This document shows, one piece after another, positions 52,601-60,302 of a DNA stretch of 64,000 bases (position 1 is the first letter of the stretch; every line of letters starts with the position of its first letter). Under the pieces are notes generated by a model. The model saw only the letters and a list, made by a program, of their open reading frames with translations. It was not told the origin of the DNA and ran no database searches. The position numbers were made by a program, and so were the translations under genes. The stretch covers positions 268,474,441 through 268,538,440 of the forward strand of contig NC_057862.1 in NCBI RefSeq assembly GCF_019393635.1, given 5' to 3'. The stretch is from Dromiciops gliroides (lineage: Eukaryota > Chordata > Mammalia > Microbiotheria > Microbiotheriidae).

Positions 52601-55390
52601 GAAAAATCCGTCAAGGCCATAAGAAAATACTGAGCTAGTCATCCTTTTAATGTGAGATAATATGGTGTCCCAGAATACCCCAATGAAAAAAGGCAAGAGG
52701 TAAAACAAATATTCAGTCATGGTTCAGTTTAAACGCTAAGGCTTTTCCTTGCTAGAGGCTTTCAAAAAATTAAGGGAAGCAATTGGTGGAAAAAAAATTT
52801 TTTTTCTATATAAAAAAATTTCTTAGTGGTCCTTTTTTAAAAAAAAAAGATTTACCAGGTTAGGTAAGAAACTCCTTGTGGCTCATCAATCTTTATGTAA
52901 AAAAACCTTTAACTATAACCTGAAAAATTATATAACTGGACTTATGAAAAATTATAAGTTTAGAAAAATTATAATTTGGCCATAAGTCCTGCTGCGGTCA
53001 CCATTCAAATGTAAAAGTATTTTACTGACTAGGCCCTAATTTGGCTGGAGGGGCCTAATCTAATTGGAGGGCATAATCTTACTGGAGAACTAATCTGGGG
53101 GCTTTTGACTGGCTGGCTATCTGACTGCTATTAATTTAATATGGGCCATTTATAAAGTTCTACCACACTTGCTCCTCCCAAATTGATAAGCAAAAGATTA
53201 AGAAGCCTCTTAATTAAATAAAGCAGAATTTATTTATAAAAATAAATGTAAGAGATAAGGGTTAAGAAATGCAAATTATACAACCTGTCTGCTTTTAATA
53301 TAATAAGGGCCTTAGCCTCTTGCCTTAGGGTATGCTCCAGCTTTCTCCAACTTTCACTTTTTCTCCTTCACTCTAGCTCCCCTGCTTCTCTTTTACTGCT
53401 CCGCTCCTTTCTTCTAACTCCAAGCCCCTTTCACTTTGTCGAACCCCCCCTGAAAAGCCCCTTAGCATCCTCACCTCTGTTGCCAACCCCCTGGTGTCTC
53501 TACCGTCTCTATATCGTAGCCCTTCCTCACTTTCTGTCTCTTTCAGTTCTCTTAATCTTCCAGCCTCCCCTTCACTGTCTTCTCCCCTGTATATATGTTC
53601 CTTCTCTTCCCTCAAACCTCTGACTCCCTGTGCCCCCGCACATGCCAAGCTAATCTGCTGGCCACACTAGGGCTATGCCCAGCGGGGCTCGAGGGGCCTG
53701 TGCCCCCTGCTGCATGCCTGGGACCTCTGCTAGAGGCCGGCCTGCATGAACCTGGAATCTCTGGGGTAGATACCCCCCAGGGCGGAGGGAGCTGGGGCTT
53801 TTTCCCCCAGCTGTCTGACCTGGCATCCCGTAAAGCCCATGGGGCTTTTTGGCTCAGCTTGCGGGTGCGGGGGGGAACCAGCCCCTCTTACACAGAAAAA
53901 AACCCTGAGGGCCTAAGGTTTTTTAATCTCAGCCCAAAGGCAGGGTCCCCAAATCAAAATAAATTTCCACAAAGAGTATCACATAAAACAAAATGGGCAA
54001 TTTTGATTACTTAAAATTGAGAAGTATCTGACCTCAGAAAATCAGTGTAGATCAAAATAGAATTTAAATATTTTCGGGGGGGGGGAATATAATCTTTGCA
54101 ATAAGTTTCCCTAATAAAAGTCTGTTGTCTAAGATAGATGAGGAGTTAATTCAAATTTATAAGACTAAGAGCCATTCCCCAATCGACATGGTCAAAGGAT
54201 ATGACCTTTTATCAACCCTCCTTTCTTTTTTAATTAGAAACTGAATCCTAAAGAAGTTCTCAAAATTGCAAACTATTGGCACACCTCTAAACAATTCTGA
54301 AATTATCTTACACCCATCATATTAGCAAACATGGTAACATATGAAAAGCTTTCGAGAAAAGAAGTATGCTAATTATCAACTAGTGAAGCTGTGTATTGAA
54401 CTAGCTAGACTGGAAAACAATTTGGAATCACGAAGAAAAAGTATGTTGTTCATACCCTTTGGTCTGCCAGTACTGAGTTTAGAAAGAGGTTATTGAAAAC
54501 AAGGAAAAATATTCATGTCAGCACTGTATTTTGTAAAGCAAAAAAGAAATTCTACATAATTAAGGAATAATAAATATGAAGAATTCAAATAAATATGGGA
54601 AGACATATAAAGTGATAAAGTAAATAAAAGAGAACCAGAAGAGCAGTATACATAATTGGTACTATGTAGTAAATGAAAATAGCCTTAAATAGCAATAAAA
54701 AAGATGTAATAAACATTGGACTATGTGAGTACTAATATTTAAGGTAAACATTTGCCCTGTCATTTGACAAATGGAAGTGTTCCAGAGTGTAAAGTTGTAA
54801 TATGATCAGATTCACTAACTCTTTTAGTTAAAACTCATTTTACTTAACTTTTTTTCAGGAATTAATTTGGGAATACACTGAACTTTGTATGATATGTTCA
54901 ACAACACAACAATTATAAAATAAAGAGAGTAATACATAAACCAATTTTTAAATTTGAAATAACTACAAATCCTCCTATGAGGTGTATAACCTTGAAACTA
55001 TGTTTTGTCTGGTTTAGTTAAAATTTCCCTCTAGTTGCAAGTCAATAAAAACAATTATGTGAATACATGTTTGCCTTTTATGGATGGCTTTTATATGGAT
55101 ACCTAAACTGGTATCTTAGTGGCTGTTTATGCATTGATTTGCATAATATTATGAATATTTTGTTCTTTTTCCTTTTGGCCACAGGCCTGGAGTTCTCCAC
55201 TGGAAGAATTTCCTTCCTGAAATTTATCATACTAAAAAAATATAATTTTTATTACAGTGGGCAATGCTCAGCCTGTGGAAGAATGTTAGAGTCTATTCAC
55301 CTGAACTCAGAAGAGTATGAATTCCTTAAGCAGAGAGTCCTGAAGGATGTGCTTGATGGAGGTGACCAATATAGAAAAACAACACCAGAG
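32279..55390 (+). CDS. PRORP: PRORP (MRPP3), catalytic subunit of mitochondrial RNase P (N-terminal exons)
   Basis: Three plus-strand coding exons (32279-33273, 49415-49462, 55258-55390) join in phase to give 392 codons. They match mammalian PRORP/MRPP3, the protein-only RNase P that cleaves the 5' leader of mitochondrial tRNA precursors with TRMT10C and HSD17B10 in the matrix. Residues 1-45 are basic and free of acidic residues, as in a mitochondrial targeting peptide. The anchor PLNSEEW starts the pentatricopeptide (PPR) region, followed by helical repeats with [20 protein letters not shown]. The last exon gives the CxxC (CSAC) of the zinc-binding linker and [12 protein letters not shown]. 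The NYN nuclease domain with its catalytic aspartates is not in the window. The gene is divergent from PPP2R3C, as in human. Confidence 0.96.
33721..33922 (-). repeat. SINE (WSINE-like), antisense
   Basis: SINE 33733-33910 between copies of catggctctctt; T runs at both edges. Confidence 0.9.
34120..34560 (+). repeat. Dispersed ancient repeat (unnamed)
   Basis: Resembles 24680-25660: aattaagtgtttgctctgtg, cacagaaggcttttcaaagg, gatgccagactgaaaagatt. Confidence 0.45.
34868..35005 (-). repeat. SINE (WSINE-like), antisense, small internal deletion
   Basis: Complete except for a short loss near the head (tccattttatctactgc). Confidence 0.85.
35092..35234 (+). repeat. SINE (WSINE-like), internally deleted
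   Basis: SINE 35105-35222; about 50 bp of the 3' body are missing (tccgacctca joins cattgcctcac), yet aactatgctttc copies flank it, so the deleted form was probably inserted as such. Confidence 0.88.
35240..37260 (-). repeat. L1 ORF2 fragment, antisense, about 2 kb
   Basis: Antisense L1 reverse-transcriptase region: ttgccaatattttattttaa, ttcattaggaatattgctct, agctttttctgcatctgctg. Frame-shifted and stop-rich. A SINE splits it at 36226-36375. Confidence 0.8.
36213..36388 (-). repeat. SINE (WSINE-like) nested in L1
   Basis: SINE 36226-36375; gaggtccataatg duplicated exactly at 36213-36225 and 36376-36388. Confidence 0.94.
37300..37470 (+). repeat. SINE (WSINE-like), sense
   Basis: SINE 37314-37460 between aaaaattgac copies; head intact with the A and B boxes. 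Confidence 0.92.
37476..37645 (-). repeat. L1 3' UTR, antisense
   Basis: T-rich start, then ctcctcctccctctttga and catgcaatttgatatagatt. Confidence 0.65.
37650..38115 (+). repeat. L1 3' end, sense
   Basis: gtgatcagaaccagaagaac, ttgtacacagtaacagcaat, gagaaagaactgatagagtc, A-rich end. Confidence 0.8.
38125..39080 (-). repeat. L1 ORF2 end/3' UTR, antisense
   Basis: gttcagccattccccagttg, gggctatagacctagtagtg, tgaatttgtttgcgcagaaa; a classical mammalian antisense L1 text. Confidence 0.85.
39695..39868 (+). repeat. SINE (WSINE-like) nested in L1
   Basis: SINE 39710-39853; ataaagtcagattta duplicated exactly (15 bp). Confidence 0.94.
40099..40276 (+). repeat. SINE (WSINE-like) with (CA)n tail, nested in L1
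   Basis: SINE 40112-40263; aatgaaaagggtg duplicated exactly (13 bp). The usual A-tail is replaced by about 17 CA units. Confidence 0.94.
40683..41312 (-). repeat. L1 3' end, antisense, nested in L1
   Basis: About 600 bp, 5'-truncated. Target copies tacagcagtgtat (40683-40695) and tacagcaatatat (41300-41312). T-run at left is the poly(A). Contains the ORF2 C-terminal region (minus-strand frame around [15 protein letters not shown]) and the L1 3' UTR. Confidence 0.9.
43395..44127 (-). repeat. Young L1 3' end, antisense, nested in L1
   Basis: 700-bp insert 43412-44110. The target duplication tctaaccattgatttt is exact at 43395-43410 and 44111-44126. Carries the C-rich tract 43510-43540, (TA)n 43566-43600 and an ORF2 C-terminal frame with [15 protein letters not shown]. 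Least decayed L1 in the window together with 62190-62915. Confidence 0.95.
43566..43608. repeat. (TA)n(CA)n microsatellite
   Basis: Inside the L1 3' UTR. Confidence 0.95.
44640..44960 (+). repeat. Dispersed 'catttattaagcacc' repeat
   Basis: Well-kept start: aaacatttattaagcaccta, gtgctaagttctagggatac, tgaggaagacaacatgcaaa, ggaagccaaggaagtccata. Confidence 0.6.
44985..45590 (+). repeat. L2 LINE 3' end
   Basis: cagtagctccatattgcctc, ggcctccttgctattcctta, taggtacttaataaatgct. Confidence 0.85.
45600..46235 (+). repeat. L1 ORF2 end and 3' UTR, sense, with a mini-SINE
   Basis: gccattctggaaagcatttt, cttgacccagcaataccaca, gtagagtgaagtgagcagaa. Split at 45901-45975. Confidence 0.75.
45901..45977 (+). 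repeat. 75-bp snap-back SINE
   Basis: SINE head ggggcagctaggtggcgcag to agcaccagccctgg, then an inverted copy of atagagcacca (45924-45934 pairs with 45939-45949, loop gccc), then the SINE tail tgcctcac. Flanks aaataactatatag / aaataactacatag show it was inserted in this form. Confidence 0.92.
46228..46417 (-). repeat. SINE (WSINE-like) with (TTTA)n tail
   Basis: Antisense SINE 46240-46405; flanks agtggtaaat / agtgataaat. Confidence 0.92.
46418..47180 (-). repeat. L1 antisense fragment and unassigned flank
   Basis: 46640-46920 shares tttttattatattg and aagtaatattg-type text with 35640-35720 (antisense L1). The remainder, with a C run at 47156-47169, is unassigned. Confidence 0.5.
47190..47350 (+). 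repeat. SINE (WSINE-like), sense
   Basis: SINE 47199-47341, flanks catgataaa on both sides. Confidence 0.92.
47351..48079. other. Intron of PRORP, unassigned 730 bp
   Basis: No known repeat, no exon-like segment. Text such as tgggagaagaacaaacaggc looks single-copy. Possibly an ERV remnant, but nothing supports that firmly. Confidence 0.35.
48080..48270 (-). repeat. L1 3' UTR remnant, antisense
   Basis: ttcttctggttctgtttact, cattctgcattagttcatac; decayed. Confidence 0.6.
48271..49414. other. End of the 16-kb PRORP intron
   Basis: Two decayed MIR/CORE-type remnants (about 48700-48850 and 49120-49285); otherwise nothing recognised up to the acceptor at 49414. Confidence 0.45.
49415..49462 (+). 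CDS. PRORP: PRORP 48-bp coding exon
   Basis: Acceptor CCTTTTATAG, donor GTAAGG. Completes Ser from the previous exon, then [15 protein letters not shown] plus two bases. It aligns with the short human segment containing QWKGQ and lies between the PPR region and the zinc-binding linker. It is a microexon after an intron of about 16.1 kb. Confidence 0.9.
49620..49796 (-). mobile_element. 3' LTR start (truncated or diverged)
   Basis: About 95 bp match the 5' LTR closely, then similarity fades near 49690; the outer end and flanking duplication are not found. Confidence 0.65.
49798..49808 (-). promoter_or_regulatory. Polypurine tract of the provirus
   Basis: On the minus strand AAAGGGGGGGA, two bases before the TGTGGG start of the 3' LTR. 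Confidence 0.75.
49809..51464 (-). mobile_element. Provirus interior, undefined
   Basis: No retroviral domain recognised; multiple stops in all frames. It probably represents decayed pol/env and is bounded by the pol remnant and the polypurine tract. Confidence 0.45.
51465..51656 (-). pseudogene. Retroviral pol remnant
   Basis: 63-codon fragment with [20 protein letters not shown], typical of the connection after the reverse transcriptase core of gamma/epsilon-like retroviruses. Adjacent polymerase sequence is lost. Confidence 0.8.
51842..52720 (-). CDS. Retroviral open frame: membrane segment plus CCHC zinc knuckle (gag-like)
   Basis: 292 codons without a stop in an otherwise decayed provirus, at the place where gag normally starts. 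Residues 4-17 are hydrophobic. Residues about 76-98 form a strong transmembrane helix ([15 protein letters not shown]). Residues 178-191 form a nucleocapsid knuckle [14 protein letters not shown] (C-x2-C-x4-H-x4-C). Residues 208-256 are Asn/Gln/Tyr/Arg-rich and likely bind RNA. No matrix or capsid homology is seen. The last 30 residues run into a (TA)n tract (51911-51932) and are probably not original. It could be a deletion product that joins another frame to nucleocapsid, or a gag of unusual design. Confidence 0.65.
   Translation of the reverse strand: MTEYLFYLLPFFIGVFWDTILSHIKRMTSSVFSYGLDGFFLIHTQKNFWNDGMSECIFPTKPMDILTNFEPYFGKVIIALAIVIFFFSITNILAWYFLMQLWRERKNCTHSEPCIQRDPRAPSARNNLSSQKDVDQSLKAGQQKPPMQDVAKHTHRSILTPALSDQTVKSHYRTPKVCRYCEKQGHLLRECRTRKFELKQTKSLKNFFRGNRNNQRNFYQKGNNQGNYRPYYQKNWNNFRRPYQESTEGQNQGNYSLITIKIKYIYIYIFIYPIREIQTSRVKKVIGLFREI
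51905..51932. repeat. (TA)n microsatellite in provirus
   Basis: About 12 TA units at the 3' end of the gag-like frame. Confidence 0.9.
53184..53971 (-). mobile_element. 5' LTR of the provirus
   Basis: 788 bp, TG...CA. Purine-rich central part and, near its 3' end, AATAAA signals at about 53218-53245. The sequence after the LTR (TTTGGGAGGAGC) should be the primer-binding site; I could not assign a tRNA. Confidence 0.75.
54130..54830 (+). repeat. L1 ORF2 end, sense
   Basis: gagccattccccaatcgaca, ggtcaaaggatatgacc, ttacacccatcatattagca, tattgaactagctagac; broken frames. Confidence 0.75.
54831..55257. other. Intron before the CxxC exon
   Basis: AT-rich; no repeat recognised up to the acceptor. 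Confidence 0.4.
55258..55390 (+). CDS. PRORP: PRORP coding exon with CxxC zinc-binding pair
   Basis: 133 bp; acceptor TTTATTACAG, donor GTGAGC, ends in phase 0. Encodes [20 protein letters not shown], then [20 protein letters not shown] and KTTPE. The two Cys form half of the structural zinc site described for this family; the remaining ligands lie near the C-terminus, outside the window. Confidence 0.95.
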
Positions 55391-55539
55391 GTGAGCCAAA
55401 TCAAATTGCTTTTTTACAGAGTTAGCATTATTGTACAGACTGATGGGATATAACAATTGTCTGTTTTAGACTTTTTAATGGAAAGATAGCTTTCTGTTCC
55501 TGTCCTGGATATTTCTAGAAAAATGTATTCTGTGTTATT

Positions 55540-55684
55540 GGGGGTGGGGAGGGGCAATGAGAGTTAAGTGACTTGCCCAGGGTCACACAACTAGTAAGTG
55601 TCAAGTGTCTGAAGCTGGGTTTGAACTCAGGTCCTCCTGCATCCAGGGCTGGTGCTTTATCCACTGCACCACCTAGCTGCCCCA
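55540..55684 (-). repeat. SINE (WSINE-like), antisense
   Basis: 150 bp after the PRORP donor at 55391; complete, with a G-rich tail side. Confidence 0.9.
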
Positions 55685-56004
55685 CCTATGTTACCTTTTT
55701 AATATTTATTATCTTTCATTTCTTGGAATTAGGAAATCTAAAGAAAGATATGTTTTAGAATTTTAAAACAGATTTTGTTCATATTAAAAAATGGTTTTAA
55801 AGTCTGTATTGCCTTTCCTTTTATGACTTTAAGTTGGTTTATGGAGGTGGAGTTAAGAGATAAATACTCTTATTTGTGAAGCTGAGAAAGGACTTGGGCT
55901 TACTACTTGACTCATTTCAAAATTTAAAGTAAAGATTTGAAGTGGAAAAGATTATTTTGTCTTATTACCATGACTGATATCCTCCTATATCTGTTTCCAG
56001 TAAG
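55685..56004. other. Unassigned intron
   Basis: AT-rich, nothing recognised. Confidence 0.4.
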
Positions 56005-56275
56005 AATAATAATCAGTAACTTATGTAGTGCCTTAACTATGTACTAGGCACTCTATTAAGCCCTTTGCAATTATTATCTCATTTGAGCCTCGACACAACC
56101 CTAGAAGATAGGTGGTATTACTTTCCTCATTTTACAGATGAAAACTGAGGCAAACAGTAGTTAAGTGACTTGCCCAGGTTCACACAGCTGATAGTGTCTG
56201 AGGCCAGGTTTGAACTTGGATCTTCCTGATTCCAGGCCCAGCTCTCCACCCAGTGCACTACCTAACTGCCTATCT
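56005..56275 (-). repeat. MAR1-like SINE, antisense
   Basis: agtaacttatgtagtgcctt, atctcatttgagcctcgaca, then a full head to ctaactgcc. Confidence 0.8.
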
Positions 56276-57954
56276 ACCTAAGGATCTAAAAATTAGATAG
56301 TGCTTAGACTATTGTCTTTCAGTCTTTCTAAATGACCATCTTCCATTATGATCATATATTTATTTGATGATATCTTTTACTACATTTCTTACATGTCATT
56401 GCTAATAGCATCCAACAGCTTACCTCTCCACTCTAGAGCTCTCTGTTAGCCTTTGAGTCATGCAGAATTTTGATCTTTTAAAGATTCATAGTCATATGGC
56501 ATCATTAGATTTTATTTTTGGTCTGGACATGTGTGGGGAGTTTCCCATGTGGAAAGTCCCTTCATTGATGGTACATTGGCAACTTGTCTGCAACTTATGG
56601 TCTCAGAGAGTTGCCTGAGGCACTGAGGAGTTAAGTGACTTACTCATGGTCACAGAGTTCATATGTTTCAGAGGGAGATCTTTAACCTAGGGGTCCCTGA
56701 CTTCATAGGCCAAACTGTTATTTGTTATTTCATGCCACCTCTTTAGGAGAGAATATTGGTATTGACAGCACATTTTTGTGTAAGGAGTCAGGTTCTAATT
56801 ATTGAAAATATCACATAATTTCCTAAATGCTGTCGTCTCACTTTATTGCTCCATCTGTTCTGTTCTTGCCCAGCTCATTGTCCATCTGCAGAACCTATTT
56901 AAGGTATACATACACACACATTCTCTCACACTCATATTCATAAACTGACTAGTTGTTGAGTCTTCTGCTCAGCTGGGTCAATGATATGTTAATGTTGCTG
57001 TTTTCTCCAGCAGCGCTGATCTCAGCTCAGCCATACTTGCTTATCCACCCCAATCTTGTCCATGCCTCTCAAGTTCACCATGGGGAGAGGACCAAGAGGA
57101 CACCAGGCCATCTGTTGTCCCTTCCACTCTCCACATGACAAGTCCATCCTCTTTTTTCAGTCATAAATTCTCCTGATAGAATCCTTCGTGTTCCCTTTTT
57201 GCAGTCCCTGATTCATTATATATTGCAATCTACTCATACTCACCATTTTCCTTTATGAGATGACAGATTTAGAACTGGAAGGGGCCTTCAGGGGTCAAGT
57301 TCAACTCCTTCATTTTACAGATAAGTGAGCCTCAGAGAGGTTAAGTGACTTTCTCAAGATCCCCCAGGTTATTGGTGTCTGAGGTACAATTTAAACCCAG
57401 ATCTTCCTCATCCCAAGTCCAACAATGTTCAGTACACCATGCTACCTCCTTAATTCTTTGGAAATTGTTGCCAGTTGTCAGTGTTTAAAACATATAAGCC
57501 TTTGCCTGGGAGTGATCGTGGTTATGTCTTGTTGATCTTAATAAAGAATGGAAAGAGAGGGGAAGAACTCATATACTGGGAGGATGGGATAGGAAGGTAT
57601 GGGGAAATTATCTCCCATAAGTAAAATAGAACAAAGCTTCTTAAACTGAGTTGCAACCCCATATGGCATTGCATAACTAAATGTGGAGATCTCAAAAAAC
57701 TTGGCAACAGTAAAAGGTTATGTGTACCTGTTTTATATACCTATATACATGGATCACATAAAAGTTTCTCAGGCAAAAAAAGGGGTTATGAGTGGGAAAA
57801 GTTTAAGAAGTCCCAAGATAGGTCAATAAGTCATCTTCTGAGTTTTTGTTTTGATTATCCCCATTACCATAGTAACTTTTCACAATCAGTAACTTTCTAT
57901 TGGCTCATTTTTCCAGCCTGTTTCTTAACTTATAGCTTTATATTAAAGTTGAGT
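56276..57954. other. PRORP intron with old remnants
   Basis: 56590-56710 and 57260-57450 are decayed MIR/CORE-type SINEs (cctcattttacagataagtg-type text). No gene seen in the rest. Confidence 0.45.
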
Positions 57955-58113
57955 TCTGGGGTAGCTAGGTGGTCCAGTGGGTAAAGCACTGGCCTTGGAT
58001 CCATGAGGTCCTGAGTTCAAATCCAGCCTCTGACACTTGACACTTACTGTGTGACCCTGGGCAAGTCACTTAACCCTCATTCCCGCCCGCCCCCCCCCCC
58101 CAGTTGAGTTCTG
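57947..58113 (+). repeat. SINE (WSINE-like) with C-rich tail
   Basis: SINE 57959-58101; agttgagttctg duplicated exactly. The tail has mutated to a run of C. Confidence 0.93.
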
Positions 58114-58164
58114 TTCCCAGGGTGCAGGAGGCATTATCCAAAGCTTAAGGCTTTTCTTGCTACT

Positions 58165-58735
58165 ATTTTCAGAGATAGTTCTGAGGGTCTGTAGGTTTTT
58201 GGTTCTTCCAAGATGGCATAATGTAAAGAGAGGTGTGTTCACTGCTCTCCTGACTTGTATTCTGGTCTATGAACAACCACAAGCATTCTTCTCCATGGAA
58301 TTGTGACCAGGGCCCCTGCAACCCTGCAGTCACAAGCATGGGCAGTGCAACAGAGTCCAGCACCCAGTGCCAGCAAAGGGTCCTTTTAATCTCCTTTTGA
58401 CCAGTTGTTGGATCCCTTTACAGTCTGTGGTTTGAGAGCTTCTGAAGCTGCTGCTGTTGCTAATGAACTGCCTCTGTGGCCTAATGTTATCACTCGGGCA
58501 GGGACTGCATTTTGTGGTCTGCATTGAGCTCTAGGTCCCACCACTACCCCACTGAAACAAACCTTTCCTACCAACCTAAGTTGTCCTCATATGGAATTGT
58601 TTTGTTCCTATTTTTTGTTCATTCTGCCAGTCCAAAATTCAATTTGAGACATTATTTTAAAGTTGTTTGTAGAGGAATTTGGGAGAGCTCAGGTGAGTCT
58701 CTGCCTTTACTCTACCATCTTGGCTCTACCTCTCC
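58165..58735 (-). repeat. Probable L1 5' UTR, antisense
   Basis: Ends ctctaccatcttggctctac, the antisense of the common L1 5' start; GC-richer than the surroundings, no frame. Moderate certainty. Confidence 0.5.
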
Positions 58736-58893
58736 AGTTTATATATTCTCATATTGATTTTTAAACAAATCATCTAAGAAGGGTCCACATTTCAACCCTA
58801 AAGTTATCTTATAAAGAGAAGTTGAATCATTTTAAAGACATAGTTTCTTTTTAATGAAATAGCTCCTTTTTAGAATAGAAAAGGAACAAATGG

Positions 58894-59040
58894 GGGGCAG
58901 CTAGGTGGCACAATAGATAAAGCACCGACCCTGGATTCAGGAGGACCTGAGTTTAAAATCTGGCCTCAGACAATTGACATGTATTAGCTGTGTGACACTG
59001 GACAAGTCACTTAACCCACACTGCCCCACCAAAAAAAAAG
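58894..59040 (+). repeat. SINE (WSINE-like), sense
   Basis: Head ggggcagctaggtggcacaa, A-tail at 59030; target copies not clear. Confidence 0.9.
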
Positions 59041-59311
59041 AATAAGATTTTAATTCGGTGTCTACAGGACAGCTTATGTGTGTGTTTAATTTTAATTTTC
59101 AAAAACTTTTTTTTAGGCTTAATTTTCAATGCTAATACTTATTTTCTAGGGTTTTTGAAGTTCATTTTTTTTTTAATTGGGGCATCAAAGAGTCAAACAT
59201 TTGCATCTTGGGGCTACTTGTCTTTCATTTTGGAATCACAACTTATGCATGCATCTCAACTCATTGTACAACTTGCATTCTTATAGGCATATCTTTAAAA
59301 TAACAACTAAG

Positions 59312-59450
59312 GGGCAGCTAGGTGGCACAGTGGATAGAGCACTGGCCCTGGAGTCAGGAAGACCTGAGTTCAAATCCGGCCTCAGACACTTACTAGCTGT
59401 GTGACCCTTGGCAAGTCACTTAACCCCAATTGCCTCACCAAAAAAAAACC
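59312..59450 (+). repeat. SINE (WSINE-like), sense
   Basis: Near-consensus copy, lacks one of the two cacttgacactta units. Confidence 0.92.
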
Positions 59451-59454
59451 CTAA

Positions 59455-59910
59455 CAATTAAAATTTTACCTTCTATGAAAAGCCTCTTAATTCTAGTGCC
59501 TTCCCTCTGTCGTTTCCTATTTATCCTGTATATGACTTGCTTTGTGTATATTTGTTTGCATGTTTTCTACCCCGTTAGATTATAATCTTCTTGAAGAAAG
59601 AGACTTTTGTCATTTTTTATATCACTAATACTTAGCACCATGAGGCACATAGGAGGCATTTAATAAATGTTTATTTAAATTATATGAACTAATTTGCATC
59701 TGCTGCGCTGTGTTGTTTCATCTCTAAGGAACAAGATATCTCTGCCAGATATCCCCTGGTGTACAGTCCCCATCCCTACATCCACCATTTGCTTGCCTCC
59801 TTTTTTGTGTTGGCTCCCCCTTTAAATTGTAAGCTGTCTTTATTTTTATTAATTGTATCTCCAGCATTTAGCATAATGTCTGGCACATAGTAGGAGCTTA
59901 ATATTTCTTA
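59455..59910 (+). repeat. Two L2 ends in tandem
   Basis: 59455-59690 (cttccctctgtcgtttccta to ggcatttaataaatgttt) and 59760-59910 (ttaaattgtaagctgtcttt to agtaggagcttaat). Confidence 0.75.
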
Positions 59911-60302
59911 GATTAGATTATTGGAATATACTCTGTAAATTATTCCAGCAAAGGAGCTGAAAGAGGATGAAGGCTGAGTACTAGGACAAAAAGAGAGCCA
60001 AGACCCACAGAAAGGTGTGCGACATTGTGCCAATTGAATAAGGAGGTGCCAGCTGACAAGTGTTGTTCACTATTTAGTTCTGAATCACTTATCTAAGATG
60101 GACTGTGTCCAAAGATAGCATTCTAGAGTTAGAAACAGTCAAGGACCATAGGCTATATACTGAACAAGGAGCAGGTTCAGAAGCAAGCAGTAGCCTTGTA
60201 GTTATAATGGCAGGAATGAAATAAATTCTCAATTCCAAACCCCCATCCCAATCTGAACCTTACATAGATATAACCAGTTTCAAAAGGAACCTGAGATTTC
60301 TT
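59911..60302. other. Unassigned intron
   Basis: Nothing recognised. Confidence 0.4.

Larger units (their letters stand above)
49620..53971 (-). mobile_element. Degenerate, internally deleted endogenous retrovirus
   Basis: Minus-strand provirus: 5' LTR 53971-53184, leader to about 52721, one open frame with a zinc knuckle 52720-51842, a short pol remnant 51656-51465, undefined sequence to 49809, polypurine tract, and the start of a 3' LTR at 49796. The first 90 bp of the two LTRs (TGTGG(G/A)AATTTATTTTG...) differ at only a few sites. Most of gag, protease, polymerase and envelope are missing, so the copy cannot be functional. It lies in PRORP intron 3, antisense to the gene. The LTR at 8475-9215 belongs to the same family. 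Confidence 0.85.

Noticed and set aside
53373..53648. 91-codon minus-strand frame rich in Glu and Arg
   Set aside because: Lies in the purine-rich part of the retroviral LTR.
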